Shown: in pieces, positions 1 through 8,162 of the stretch | How positions within the stretch are numbered: the stretch's first letter is position 1 | How the letters are laid out: each line of letters opens with the position of its first letter | Source of the DNA: Streptomyces seoulensis | GTDB taxonomy: Bacteria > Actinomycetota > Actinomycetes > Streptomycetales > Streptomycetaceae | Direction of reading: 5' to 3' | Length of the DNA stretch: 64,000 bases | Assembly: GCF_004328625.1 (NCBI RefSeq) | Contig: NZ_CP032229.1 | Coordinates: 1,984,001-2,048,000, forward strand | Made by a program: the position numbers and the translations under genes | The notes under the pieces: generated by a model | What the model saw: only the letters and a program-made list of their open reading frames with translations | What the model was told of the DNA's origin: nothing | The model's database searches: none

Positions 1-4
1 CGGC

Positions 5-667
5 TCACTCGCCGCGGTACAGCTCGCGCTTGTCGATGTAGCGGACGACCCCGTCCGGGACCATGTACCAGATGGGGTCCCCCTTGGCGACTCTCGCCCG
101 GCACTCGGTGGAGGAGATGGCCAGCGCGGGCACCTCGACCAGGGAGACCCCGCCCGCGGGCAGGCCGGCGTCGGTCAGCTGGTGGCCGGGGCGGGTGACG
201 CCGACGAAGTGGGCCAGGGAGAAGAGTTCCTCGGAGTCGCGCCAGGTGAGCAGCTGGGCGAGGGCGTCGGCGCCGGTGATGAAGAACAGGTCGGTGTCGG
301 GGTTGAGGGCGCGCAGGTCGCGCAGGGTGTCCACGGTGTAGGTGGGGCCGCCGCGGTCGATGTCGATGCGGCTGACCGAGAACTGCGGGTTCTCCGCGGT
401 GGCGATGACCGTCATCAGATAGCGGTCCTCGGCCGGGGAGACGGCCCGGTGCGACTTCTGCCAGGGCTGGCCGGTGGGCACGAACACCACCTCGTCCAGC
501 CGGAACCGGGCGGCGACCTCACTGGCCGCCACGAGGTGCCCGTGGTGGATCGGGTCGAAGGTGCCGCCCATGACGCCGAGCCTGCGCCGGCCCGTGCGGG
601 CGGGGCCGTGGTCCGCCGTGTTCCGTGGCGGGTCGTCAGCGGTGCCCTCCGCCGGACCGGTAGGCAT
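5..667 (-). CDS. nadD: Nicotinate-nucleotide adenylyltransferase
   Basis: Transfers AMP from ATP to nicotinate mononucleotide, giving deamido-NAD in cytoplasmic NAD synthesis. The nucleotidyltransferase signature [12 protein letters not shown] lies about 33 residues in, and the second conserved segment SSTECR is near the C-terminus; spacing and length (220 residues) fit the family. The ATG at 667 has a GGGAG about 8 nt upstream, so I prefer it; an ATG at 682 would add five residues. The roughly 30 residues before the signature are poorly conserved and rich in Pro, Gly and Ala. In Streptomyces nadD usually leads towards rsfS and a LytR-type gene, which would lie left of this window. Confidence 0.95.
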   Translation of the reverse strand: MPTGPAEGTADDPPRNTADHGPARTGRRRLGVMGGTFDPIHHGHLVAASEVAARFRLDEVVFVPTGQPWQKSHRAVSPAEDRYLMTVIATAENPQFSVSRIDIDRGGPTYTVDTLRDLRALNPDTDLFFITGADALAQLLTWRDSEELFSLAHFVGVTRPGHQLTDAGLPAGGVSLVEVPALAISSTECRARVAKGDPIWYMVPDGVVRYIDKRELYRGE

Positions 668-737
668 GTCCTGCTCTCCCATGCGTGCAGACCCTACCGG
701 CCCGGCCTGCGGCTTCTCGCCGGGGACCGGCCGGGCG

Positions 738-902
738 TCAGCGGTCGCGGTTGAAGCGGGTGGTGATCCACAGCAGGAGCAGCAGGATGAACAGGGCGCC
801 GCCGCCGGTGATCGCGGGGTTCAGGCTGTCGTGGTTGCCGCCGTGCTCTGCGCCCTCGGCGGCGAGAGTGACCAACTGGGCAGCGGTGCTGTGGAGGCTC
901 AT
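738..902 (-). CDS. Small single-span membrane protein, 54 aa
   Basis: Not recognised functionally. The 54-residue product has a polar N-terminal half rich in Ala, His and Asn, then one hydrophobic segment (about residues 32-46, [14 protein letters not shown]) and a short basic tail ending FNRDR. That pattern predicts an N-out, C-in single-span protein by the positive-inside rule. It lies 70 nt upstream of nadD on the same strand and shares length and layout with the next gene (1022-1186). The reading frame has the strong GC-third bias expected of a real Streptomyces gene. I believe similar small proteins occur beside nadD in other Streptomyces, but this is from memory. Confidence 0.7.
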   Translation of the reverse strand: MSLHSTAAQLVTLAAEGAEHGGNHDSLNPAITGGGALFILLLLLWITTRFNRDR

Positions 903-1021
903 CTTCGGCGTGACCTATCGCGTGTGGGCGGGATAAAGACGTCTGCCCATCGTAAGCGGGCACCCCCTCGGCGATCACGTCGACTCCGGCAAAGGCGCCG
1001 GGCGGGAACCCCGGGGAGGTG

Positions 1022-1186
1022 TCAGTCGTCCTTCTGCTTGTAGCCGCGCAGCAGGAACCAGCCGGTCAGCGCGCAGCCCACGACCATCACGATCAGCACG
1101 ATCCGGAGCAGGTTGCCCGGCCCCTGCTGCTGGACGGCGCTCGACGCGGCCTCGGTCAGCCAGGCGGCTGCGGGGTGGTGCTCCAT
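1022..1186 (-). CDS. Small single-span membrane protein, 54 aa
   Basis: Not recognised functionally. The product has 54 residues: an Ala/Gln-rich N-terminal part, one membrane segment (about residues 27-46, LLRIVLIVMVVGCALTGWFL) and a charged tail RGYKQKDD. The ATG at 1186 has an AGGAG Shine-Dalgarno about 8 nt upstream. It is 119 nt from the next small gene and faces the M48 peptidase gene divergently, with only 100 nt between them. Length, single span and basic cytoplasmic tail match the product of 738-902, so the two may act together or be ancient duplicates. Confidence 0.72.
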   Translation of the reverse strand: MEHHPAAAWLTEAASSAVQQQGPGNLLRIVLIVMVVGCALTGWFLLRGYKQKDD

Positions 1187-1286
1187 GACATGACTCCTTA
1201 GGGGTGCTGCCCGTCCACGGTATATCCGCCTAGGCTGGGCCCGGTCCGGGGGGCGCAGCGGGTTTCCGAGACGCAGGGGGAACGAC

Positions 1287-2375
1287 ATGTCCGACGACCG
1301 CCACGAGCAGGCCGGCCAGGAGCGGGTGCCCGGCAGGCACCGCAGCCGCTTCCCGGGGATCTCCTCGCGCGCGTACGAGCATCCGGCGGACCGCTCCGCC
1401 CTGGTGGCGCTGCGCAAACTGACCGGATTCGACACGGTGTTCAAGGCGCTGAGCGGGCTGCTGCCCGAGCGGTCCCTGAAGCTGCTGTTCCTGTCCGACT
1501 CGGTGCGGGTCTCCGACCGCCAGTTCGCGCATCTGAACGACATGCTCCGGGACGCCTGCTACATCCTGGACCTGGAGAAGGTCCCGGCGATGTACGTCAC
1601 GCAGGACCCGAAGCCGAACGCGATGTGCATCGGCCTGGACGAGCCGGTGATCGTGGTGACCACCGGTCTGGTGGAGCTGCTGGACGAGGAGGAGATGCGG
1701 GCGGTCGTCGGCCACGAGGTGGGCCACGCGCTGTCCGGCCACTCCGTGTACCGCACGGTGCTGCTGTTCCTGACCTCGCTGGCGCTGAAGGTGGCGTGGA
1801 TTCCGCTGGGCAATGTGGCGGTCATGGCGATCGTGACGGCGCTGCGGGAGTGGTTCCGCAAGTCCGAGCTGTCGGCCGACCGGGCCGGGCTGCTGGTGGG
1901 CCAGGACCTGCGGGCGTCGATGCGCGGCCTGATGAAGATCGCGGGCGGCAACCATCTGCACGAGATGAACGTGGACGCGTTCCTGGAGCAGGCCGAGGAG
2001 TACGAGGCCGGGGGCGACCTGCGGGACTCGGTGCTGAAGATCCTCAACGTGCTGCCCCGCTCGCACCCCTTCACCACGATCCGGGCGGCCGAGCTGAAGA
2101 GGTGGGCGGAGTCCCGCGACTTCCAGCGGATCATGGACGGCCACTATCCGCGCCGCGAGGAGGACAAGGACGCCCGGGTCGGCGAGTCCTTCCGCCAGTC
2201 CGCCGCGAGCTACGCGAGCGAGGTGCGCACCAGCAAGGACCCGCTGATGAAGCTGGTCTCGGACCTGGCGGGCGGCGCGGGCGACCTGGGCGGCCGGGTG
2301 AAGCGGGGCTTCAACGGCTTCGCCGGGCAGCCCCCGAAGGACGGTCCCGCGAAGGACGCCCCGGCAGGAGGCTGA
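1287..2375 (+). CDS. M48 family metallopeptidase
   Basis: A 362-residue zinc peptidase. The HExxH motif sits in VVGHEVGHALSGH (about residues 143-155), and the third zinc ligand is the Glu of the ELSADRAG segment (about residues 192-199). The helix between them (VYRTVLLFLTSLALKVAWI) is hydrophobic, as in HtpX/Ste24-like enzymes, suggesting membrane association with a cytoplasmic active site. The C-terminal 90 residues are charged and then Gly/Pro-rich. The start ATG has GGGGGAA 5 nt upstream. It is transcribed alone, divergent from the small membrane gene, and converges with 2386-3453 with only 10 nt between stop codons. The likely role is membrane protein quality control; the substrate is unknown. 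Confidence 0.88.
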   Translation: MSDDRHEQAGQERVPGRHRSRFPGISSRAYEHPADRSALVALRKLTGFDTVFKALSGLLPERSLKLLFLSDSVRVSDRQFAHLNDMLRDACYILDLEKVPAMYVTQDPKPNAMCIGLDEPVIVVTTGLVELLDEEEMRAVVGHEVGHALSGHSVYRTVLLFLTSLALKVAWIPLGNVAVMAIVTALREWFRKSELSADRAGLLVGQDLRASMRGLMKIAGGNHLHEMNVDAFLEQAEEYEAGGDLRDSVLKILNVLPRSHPFTTIRAAELKRWAESRDFQRIMDGHYPRREEDKDARVGESFRQSAASYASEVRTSKDPLMKLVSDLAGGAGDLGGRVKRGFNGFAGQPPKDGPAKDAPAGG

Positions 2376-2385
2376 GCGCCCGCGC

Positions 2386-3453
2386 TCACACGCGCGGCTG
2401 GGCGGTGTCGGCGAGCGTGCCGCACAGGGCGGCGGCGCCGGTCCCGTAGGGGTCGGTGCCGGGCGGTCCGCCCGCCTTGGCGTGCTCCCCGGCCAGCAGC
2501 GGCCGCAGATAGGCGCCGGTGTCCGCGGCGCAGGACAGCGGGCCCGCCTCGGTACTGGAGACGGTCAGCCGGGTCTGGCCGATGCGCAGGGTGTCGCGGT
2601 CGAAGCGGAAGGTCAGCTCGCGGCGCACGGTGAACAGCGACACCGGGGTCTTCCCCTCGGTGCCGGCCGCGCGCACGGCGTAGACGAAGGTGCCGTCGGC
2701 CACGACCTGGAGGGTGGTCGGGTCGGTCTCGGTCACCTTCAGGGCACCCCGGGTGCGGATGTCGTCGTCGGCGAGGGCGGTGCGGGCGGGGTCGAAGCGG
2801 ACCATCCAGCCGGTGGGCGCGTGCCGCCCGTCGGCCGCCGGGGCGTCCATGCTGCGGTCGAACTGGTCGAGCTGGTCGGCGGCGATCAGAGCCCGTACGG
2901 GGCGTACCTGGCGGCCGGTGAGCACGTCGGGGTCGAGCGCGGAGTGCAGGACGTACTTGCGGGCGGTGTCGAGGGCCGCGAGGACCTGGCTGTCGGAGAA
3001 GTGCGCGGTGGGCTGCGAGGGGGGCAGCGGCATCCCGGCGAGGCCCACCGCGAAGCCGGCGGCGGGGCTGCGGGCGTACAGCGTCCGGGCGTCGGGGCCG
3101 CCGGGCACCGGGCCGCGCGGGGCGAGGGGGACGACGCTCATGCGCAGCGGCTCGGTGGATCTCTTCACGGGGGCTGCGCCGTACGGGTGGCGGAAGCCCA
3201 TGAAGACGGCGGTGCCGAAGGCCACGGCGAGCAGCAGCAGGAGCACCGTCGCCTGCCGGGTGATGCCCCGGCGCAGCGGCGGGCGGCGGCGTACGGCGGG
3301 GGCGTGGTCGCTGACGCGTTCGCGGGCCGAGGACTCCTGGAGCCGGGCAGCGCGGACGAACGACTCGTCGAACACGACGGATCGGTACTCGTCCTCGGCA
3401 CCGCCGGGAGCGCCCTCGGGGGTGCCCTCCGGTGGGTCTCCAGGCCCGCCCAT
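2386..3453 (-). CDS. Single-span membrane protein with SVVFD N-terminal module
   Basis: A 355-residue protein of unknown function. The first ~30 residues are acidic and Gly/Pro-rich and contain the module EYRSVVFDESFVRAARLQE, followed by a basic stretch. One membrane helix follows at about residues 69-87 (ATVLLLLLAVAFGTAVFMGF), then a large exported domain of about 265 residues without a recognisable enzyme motif; two C-terminal Cys (near SCAADTG and ALCGTL) could form a disulfide. The same cytoplasmic module occurs in the next gene (3543-4103), 89 nt upstream. The two probably form a unit with related cytoplasmic contacts. The start is uncertain: AAGG lies too close to the ATG. Confidence 0.82.
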   Translation of the reverse strand: MGGPGDPPEGTPEGAPGGAEDEYRSVVFDESFVRAARLQESSARERVSDHAPAVRRRPPLRRGITRQATVLLLLLAVAFGTAVFMGFRHPYGAAPVKRSTEPLRMSVVPLAPRGPVPGGPDARTLYARSPAAGFAVGLAGMPLPPSQPTAHFSDSQVLAALDTARKYVLHSALDPDVLTGRQVRPVRALIAADQLDQFDRSMDAPAADGRHAPTGWMVRFDPARTALADDDIRTRGALKVTETDPTTLQVVADGTFVYAVRAAGTEGKTPVSLFTVRRELTFRFDRDTLRIGQTRLTVSSTEAGPLSCAADTGAYLRPLLAGEHAKAGGPPGTDPYGTGAAALCGTLADTAQPRV

Positions 3454-3542
3454 ACCTTCAGAGTAGGTCGCGGCGGGCTCGGGTAAACGCGCTGGTACGC
3501 GACAACTTCTGACAGGTTCGCACCAAGGACGCCCGGCGGGTG

Positions 3543-4103
3543 TCAGGGGGTGGGCGGGATCGCGGAGACGGCCGGCCGGGACTGCTCGGCGGTGAGGGAG
3601 GGCACGGCCGCGCCGTCCCGGCCGAGGCCGGTGGAGGCGGGGGCGGGCATCCGGTCGCGGCTGCCGGAGGAGGCGCCCCGGTAGACGGCGGCGAAGGCCA
3701 GCGCGACCATGCCGACGCCCATCACCACGGCGAGCAGCCAGGCCACGGGCCGGTGCCAGCGCAGGCCCGCGAGGGGGCCCTCGTGGCCGTCGTGGGCGTA
3801 GCGGCCGTCGAGGTCGTCGTCGTCCAGGTCGTGGCCGAAACCGCTGCCCTCGGGGCCGTAGCCGTCGTCGTAGGGGTCGGCGGGGGCGTGGGTGCGGCGG
3901 GCCTCGCCCTCGGACGCCTCGGCCCTTGCCTCGGCGGCGGCGAGGAGGCGCTCCACGGCGGTGGGCTCGTGGACGGTGGCGGCGGCGACGAAGGCCGCGT
4001 CGAACACCACGGAGGCGAACTCTTCGTCCGACGCTCCGCGGTCGTGGTCGTCGTCGGGCTCCCAGCCGTCAGGGAACGGCGTGCCCCCCACGTCCTCCGG
4101 CAC
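3543..4103 (-). CDS. Acidic membrane protein with SVVFD N-terminal module
   Basis: A 186-residue protein of unknown function. The N-terminal ~115 residues are cytoplasmic, very acidic (runs of Asp and Glu) and contain the module EEFASVVFDAAFVAAATVHE near residue 28. One membrane helix lies at about residues 124-142 (VAWLLAVVMGVGMVALAFAAV), then a ~45-residue Ser/Pro-rich exported tail. It begins at a GTG, 84 nt downstream of the proA stop codon, and precedes 2386-3453 on the same strand. The shared module with that neighbour is its most informative feature; the acidic domain could bind a basic partner. Confidence 0.8.
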   Translation of the reverse strand: MPEDVGGTPFPDGWEPDDDHDRGASDEEFASVVFDAAFVAAATVHEPTAVERLLAAAEARAEASEGEARRTHAPADPYDDGYGPEGSGFGHDLDDDDLDGRYAHDGHEGPLAGLRWHRPVAWLLAVVMGVGMVALAFAAVYRGASSGSRDRMPAPASTGLGRDGAAVPSLTAEQSRPAVSAIPPTP

Positions 4104-4187
4104 GGGTCCAGAGTAGACCTGGGGGGTCGATTTGGGCAGACGGTGGGGAAATTCGTCCGTCGTCCCGTGGGCGTCCCGTGGAGATGT

Positions 4188-5474
4188 TCAGGGGCGTACG
4201 TGGCCGTCGCCGGTGACGATGTACTTGGTGCTGGTCAGCTCCGGAAGGCCCATGGGGCCGCGGGCGTGCAGCTTCTGGGTGGAGATGCCGATCTCCGCGC
4301 CGAAGCCGAACTGGCCGCCGTCGGTGAAGCGGGTGGAGGCGTTCACGGCGACCGTGGTGGAGTCCACCAGACGGGTGAAGCGCCGGGCGGCCTGCTGACT
4401 GTTGGTGACGATCGCCTCGGTGTGGCCGGAGCTCCACAGCCGGATGTGCTCGACGGCCTTGTCGAGGGAGTCCACCACGGCGGCGGCGATGTCGTACGAC
4501 AGGTACTCGGTCTCCCAGTCCTCCGGCACGGCCTCCACCACGGTCGCCTTCGTGCCCTCGGCGTGGGCCAGGACGCGGGGGTCGGCGTGCACGGTGACCC
4601 CGGCCTCGGCCAGCGCGTCCAGCGCGCGGGGCAGGAAGGCGGCGGCGATGTCCTGGTGGACCAGGAGGGTCTCGGCGGCGTTGCAGACGCTGACCCGCTG
4701 GGCCTTGGAGTTGACCAGGATGTCGATCGCCATGTCGATGTCGGCGTCGGCGTCCACGTAGACGTGGCAGTTGCCGGTGCCGGTCTCGATGACGGGGACG
4801 GTGGACTCGCTGACCACGGTCTGGATCAGGGAGGCGCCGCCGCGCGGGATGAGCACGTCGACCAGGCCCCGGGCGCGCATCAGCTCGCGCACGCTCTCCC
4901 GGCTGTCCCCCGGCACGAGCTGCACGGCGTCGGCGGGCAGCCCGGCGCCCCCGACGGCGTCCCGGATCACCCGGACCAGCGCGGTGTTGGACTCGTAGGC
5001 GGAGGCGGAGCCGCGCAGCAGGACGGCGTTGCCGGACTTCAGGCAGAGCGCGGCGGCGTCGACGGTGACGTTGGGCCGGGCCTCGTAGATGATGCCGACG
5101 ACGCCGAGCGGGACGCGGACCTGGCGCAGGTCGATGCCGTTGGGCAGGGTGTTGCCCCGGACGACCTCGCCGACCGGGTCGGGCAGCTTGGCCACGTCGC
5201 GCACGTCGGCGGCGATGGCGCGCACCCGCTCCGGGGTGAGGGTGAGCCGGTCCACGACCGACTCGCTGGTGCCGTTCTCCCGCGCCTTGGCCACGTCGCG
5301 GGCGTTGGCGGCCACGATCTCGGCGGTGCGGACCTCCAGCGCGTCCGCGACGGCGAGCAGCGCGTCGTCCTTGTCGGCGCGCGGCAGCGGCGCGAGGTCG
5401 GCGGCGGCGGCCTTGGCCCGGTAGGCGGCCTGGGTGACCGGCGAGAGGGAGTCGTACGGGGAGAGCGTGGTCAT
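4188..5474 (-). CDS. proA: Gamma-glutamyl phosphate reductase
   Basis: Reduces gamma-glutamyl phosphate with NADPH to glutamate semialdehyde, the second step of proline synthesis. The 428-residue aldehyde-dehydrogenase-fold protein carries the catalytic Cys in [15 protein letters not shown] (about residue 278) and the C-terminal [18 protein letters not shown] segment. The ATG start follows a pyrimidine-rich leader without any visible Shine-Dalgarno, only 21 nt after the stop of 5496-5921, so translation may be coupled to that gene. The kinase gene proB lies further upstream on the same strand, separated by the small conserved gene. Length and motifs are normal. Confidence 0.97.
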   Translation of the reverse strand: MTTLSPYDSLSPVTQAAYRAKAAAADLAPLPRADKDDALLAVADALEVRTAEIVAANARDVAKARENGTSESVVDRLTLTPERVRAIAADVRDVAKLPDPVGEVVRGNTLPNGIDLRQVRVPLGVVGIIYEARPNVTVDAAALCLKSGNAVLLRGSASAYESNTALVRVIRDAVGGAGLPADAVQLVPGDSRESVRELMRARGLVDVLIPRGGASLIQTVVSESTVPVIETGTGNCHVYVDADADIDMAIDILVNSKAQRVSVCNAAETLLVHQDIAAAFLPRALDALAEAGVTVHADPRVLAHAEGTKATVVEAVPEDWETEYLSYDIAAAVVDSLDKAVEHIRLWSSGHTEAIVTNSQQAARRFTRLVDSTTVAVNASTRFTDGGQFGFGAEIGISTQKLHARGPMGLPELTSTKYIVTGDGHVRP

Positions 5475-5495
5475 GGGGGAAGGGTAGTGCGCGGC

Positions 5496-5921
5496 TCAGA
5501 AGGGGTGGACCCCCACGGGCGTGGCCGGTGCCGGGCCGTAGCCCTCGGCGATGCGCTGGTGGTAGGTCTCGCGGTCGATGACCTCCAGGCCGACGATCTC
5601 CCAGGGCGGCAGCCCGGCGGTCTGCCGGTGCTCGCCCCACAGCCGCAGCGCGACGGCGGCCGCGTCGTGCAGGTCGCGGGCCTCCTCCCAGTACCGGATC
5701 TCCGCGTGGTCACCGGCGTATCTGCTGGTCAGGAGGAAGGGGTGGTCGTGGGCGAGCTGTTCGAGGGCCCGCCGCAGATCCTGGACGGGGACGCGTTCCC
5801 CGGAGACGCTGAGGGTGACGTGCCACAGGCGGGGCAGGTCCTTGGGCTCCTCGTAGGTGTCCCCGGCCGCGACGCTCGTCAGAGCACCGCGGGACGCCGC
5901 CCCAGGACGGACTCGTCTCAC
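5496..5921 (-). CDS. Conserved hypothetical protein between proB and proA
   Basis: A 141-residue soluble protein of unknown function. Recognisable segments are WHVTLSVSGERVPV and LRRALEQLAHDHPFLLTSRYAGDHAEIRYWEEARDL (two pieces), then LRLWGEHRQTAGLPPWEIVGLEV. The alternating strand-helix character suggests a small alpha/beta or ferredoxin-like fold. The GTG at 5921 has AAGGAGG about 5 nt upstream and fixes the start; frames open further upstream lack this. It ends 21 nt before proA, so it is probably co-transcribed with and coupled to it. A role in proline metabolism is possible only by position. Confidence 0.8.
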   Translation of the reverse strand: MRRVRPGAASRGALTSVAAGDTYEEPKDLPRLWHVTLSVSGERVPVQDLRRALEQLAHDHPFLLTSRYAGDHAEIRYWEEARDLHDAAAVALRLWGEHRQTAGLPPWEIVGLEVIDRETYHQRIAEGYGPAPATPVGVHPF

Positions 5922-6081
5922 GACGGCCTCCTTCACGCATGGCCCCTTGACGGGACGTGTCCCTTCAACACGCCCCCGCAACAAAGTTGAGCAGGCCGCA
6001 GGGCTCCGCGTGGCACTTTCACGGAACGTCCCCCACCGGGGTCGTCCGGCATGCCCGGCCTTTGCCGTGCCGGGCCGCCGG

Positions 6082-7209
6082 TCAGGGGTGCAGGAGTACC
6101 AGGTCGTCCCGGTGGACGACCTCGCGTTCGTAGGCCGGGCCCAGCTCGCGTGCCAGCTCGCGGGTCGAACGCCCGAGCAGCTGGGGCAGCTCGCGGGCGT
6201 CGAAGTTCACCAGCCCCCGTGCCACCGCGTGCCCGGCCCGGTCCCGCAGCTCCACCGGGTCCCCGGCGCTGAACTCGCCGGTGACGGCGGCGATCCCGGC
6301 CGGCAGCAGCGAGCTGTGCCGCTCGACCACCGCGCGCACCGCGCCGTCGTCCAGGGTGAGGGAGCCCTGCGGGGTGGAGGCGTGCTGGAGCCAGAGCAGC
6401 CGGCCCGCCGAGCGTTTGCCGGTGGGGTGGAAGCAGGTGCCGGTGTCGCCGCCCGCGAGGGCGTCGGCGGCGTGCACGGCGTTGGTGAGGACCACGGGGA
6501 TGCCGGCGGCGGCCGCGATCCGGGCGGCCTCGACCTTGGTCACCATGCCCCCGGTGCCGACGCCCGCCTTGCCCGCGCTGCCGATCTCGACCCCGGCGAG
6601 GTCGGCCGGGCCGCGCACCTCGGCGATGCGGGAGGTGCCGGGGCGGGCGGGGTCGCCGTCGTAGACGCCGTCGATGTCGGAGAGCAGGACCAGCAGGTCG
6701 GCGTGGACGAGGTGGGCCACGAGGGCGGCCAGCCGGTCGTTGTCGCCGAAGCGGATCTCGTCGGTGGCGACGGTGTCGTTCTCGTTGACGACGGGGAACG
6801 CGCCCATCGCCAGCAGCTTGTCCAGGGTGCGGGAGGCGTTGCGGTGGTGGGCGCGGCGGCTCATGTCGTCGCTGGTGAGCAGGACTTGGCCGACGCGGAC
6901 GCCGTAGCGGGCGAAGGAGGCGGTGTAGCGGGCGACCAGCAGGCCCTGGCCGACGCTGGCGGCGGCCTGCTGGCGGGCGAGGTCCTTGGGACGGCGCTCC
7001 AGGCCCAGGGGGGCGAGTCCGGCGGCGATGGCTCCGGAGGAGACCAGCACGATCTCCTTCTCCCCGCCGCCGCGTGCCTTCGCCAGTACGTCGACCAGCG
7101 CGTCCACCCGGTCCGCGTCGAGTCCGCCGGCGGCGGTGGTCAGCGAGGAGGACCCCACCTTGACGACGATCCGCCGGGCCTCGCCCACGCCCTGCCTTGC
7201 GCTTGCCAC
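6082..7209 (-). CDS. proB: Glutamate 5-kinase
   Basis: Phosphorylates L-glutamate to gamma-glutamyl phosphate, the first and feedback-controlled step of proline synthesis. The N-terminal amino-acid-kinase domain begins RIVVKVGSSSLT and contains VSSGAIAAG and the VNENDTVATDEIRFGDNDRLAA active-site region (two adjacent motifs). A C-terminal PUA domain of ~75 residues (SLLPAGIAAVTGEFSAGDPV onward) matches the long form of the family. The GTG at 7209 has GGAAGGAG about 11 nt upstream, giving 375 residues; a GTG at 7239 would add ten residues without a ribosome site. It is the first gene of the proB - small gene - proA series. Confidence 0.96.
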   Translation of the reverse strand: MASARQGVGEARRIVVKVGSSSLTTAAGGLDADRVDALVDVLAKARGGGEKEIVLVSSGAIAAGLAPLGLERRPKDLARQQAAASVGQGLLVARYTASFARYGVRVGQVLLTSDDMSRRAHHRNASRTLDKLLAMGAFPVVNENDTVATDEIRFGDNDRLAALVAHLVHADLLVLLSDIDGVYDGDPARPGTSRIAEVRGPADLAGVEIGSAGKAGVGTGGMVTKVEAARIAAAAGIPVVLTNAVHAADALAGGDTGTCFHPTGKRSAGRLLWLQHASTPQGSLTLDDGAVRAVVERHSSLLPAGIAAVTGEFSAGDPVELRDRAGHAVARGLVNFDARELPQLLGRSTRELARELGPAYEREVVHRDDLVLLHP

Positions 7210-7382
7210 CTTGCCCGTTGCTCCTTCCACCCTGGTCACCCCGGTCCGTGTGCCCGCAATCTACGGGAATGCCGGTGGCCGGTGCAGCCGGGTTTCAGCA
7301 GGCGGACGGCGGTGCGGTGAAGGTACCGCGTACGGACGGGGCACGTTCTGAGACCATGGAGACCATGCGAAAAGGCGGTGCG

Positions 7383-8093
7383 ATGCGAGCGGTTGCGGCT
7401 CTTGCGGGCGGGGCGTTGCTCGTCCTGGGTGCGACGGGGTGCGGGGGTCCGGACACGAAGGACTCGGGTGCCGCGCACGTCCAGGACGACAAGAAGGCGC
7501 CGGAGGCGGACCTGAAGCGGGTGCCCGGCGTCGGTGACCGGCTGTGGAAGCGCGTGCCCGGGGACTCCCGGCAGGTGCTGGTCGTCTCCGGCAAGGGACG
7601 GGACTCGGCGGACTCGGACGCGGCGCTGTACACGAAGAAGGGGTCGACCTGGACCCGGGAGCGCGCCTGGCCCACCCACAACGGCCGCAAGGGCTGGACG
7701 ACGAACCATCACGAGGACGATCTGCGCAGCCCCGTGGGGGTGTTCACCCTCAGCGACGCGGGCGGGGTACTGGCCCAGCCCGAGGCGAAGCTGCCGTACA
7801 CCGAGTCGGCCGGCTTCCAGGCGCCGCGCTACTGGAAGAAGTCGTACTGGCACGACTTCGACCTCGTCATCGCCATCGACTACAACCGCGTCAAGGGCAC
7901 CCCGCCCAACGACCAGACGCGCCCGCAGGGGCAGTCCAAGGGCGGCGGGATCTGGCTGCACATGGACCACGGCAGCGGTACGTCGGCGTGCGTGAGCCAG
8001 TCCAAGGCGGACATGGAGTACCTGCTGCGCACGCTGGACCCGAAGCAGCGGCCGGTGGTGGTGATGGGGGACGCGGCGGATCTGAAGGTGTGA
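7383..8093 (+). CDS. Lipoprotein with L,D-transpeptidase-like (YkuD) domain
   Basis: A 236-residue predicted lipoprotein. The signal peptide MRAVAALAGGALLVLGATGC ends in a lipobox with Cys20, so the mature protein should be anchored outside the membrane. The C-terminal domain resembles YkuD L,D-transpeptidases: GIWLHMDHGSGTSACVSQ gives a His followed 11 residues later by Ser-Ala-Cys-Val, the likely nucleophilic Cys. The usual form has Gly before the Cys, so the catalytic motif is slightly unusual. The ATG at 7383 has AAAGGCGG in front; ATGs at 7356 and 7365 are alternatives. It is divergent from proB and converges with galE. The likely role is peptidoglycan cross-linking or wall anchoring. 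Confidence 0.78.
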   Translation: MRAVAALAGGALLVLGATGCGGPDTKDSGAAHVQDDKKAPEADLKRVPGVGDRLWKRVPGDSRQVLVVSGKGRDSADSDAALYTKKGSTWTRERAWPTHNGRKGWTTNHHEDDLRSPVGVFTLSDAGGVLAQPEAKLPYTESAGFQAPRYWKKSYWHDFDLVIAIDYNRVKGTPPNDQTRPQGQSKGGGIWLHMDHGSGTSACVSQSKADMEYLLRTLDPKQRPVVVMGDAADLKV

Positions 8094-8114
8094 GCCTTCG
8101 GGTGTGAATACGGT

Positions 8115-8148
8115 GAAGCGCCGGTGCGGAGGTCCGCACCGGCGCTTC
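8115..8148. terminator. Inverted repeat between convergent genes
   Basis: A perfect 16-bp stem (GAAGCGCCGGTGCGGA and its complement) with a 2-nt centre lies between the lipoprotein gene (+) and galE (-). It is probably a bidirectional terminator. Confidence 0.8.
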
Positions 8149-8162
8149 TCGCCGTGTCCGGA

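Noticed and set aside
2376..2440. Terminator between the convergent M48 and SVVFD-protein genes
   Set aside because: The intergenic space is 10 nt and the nearby CGCG repeats do not form a convincing stem outside coding sequence.
3540..5990. Very long open frame on the plus strand across proA and its neighbours
   Set aside because: It is antisense to proA, the 3543-4103 gene and the small conserved gene, which have family motifs; its product is Gly/Val/Asp-rich with no motif, as expected from the complement of a GC-rich coding strand.
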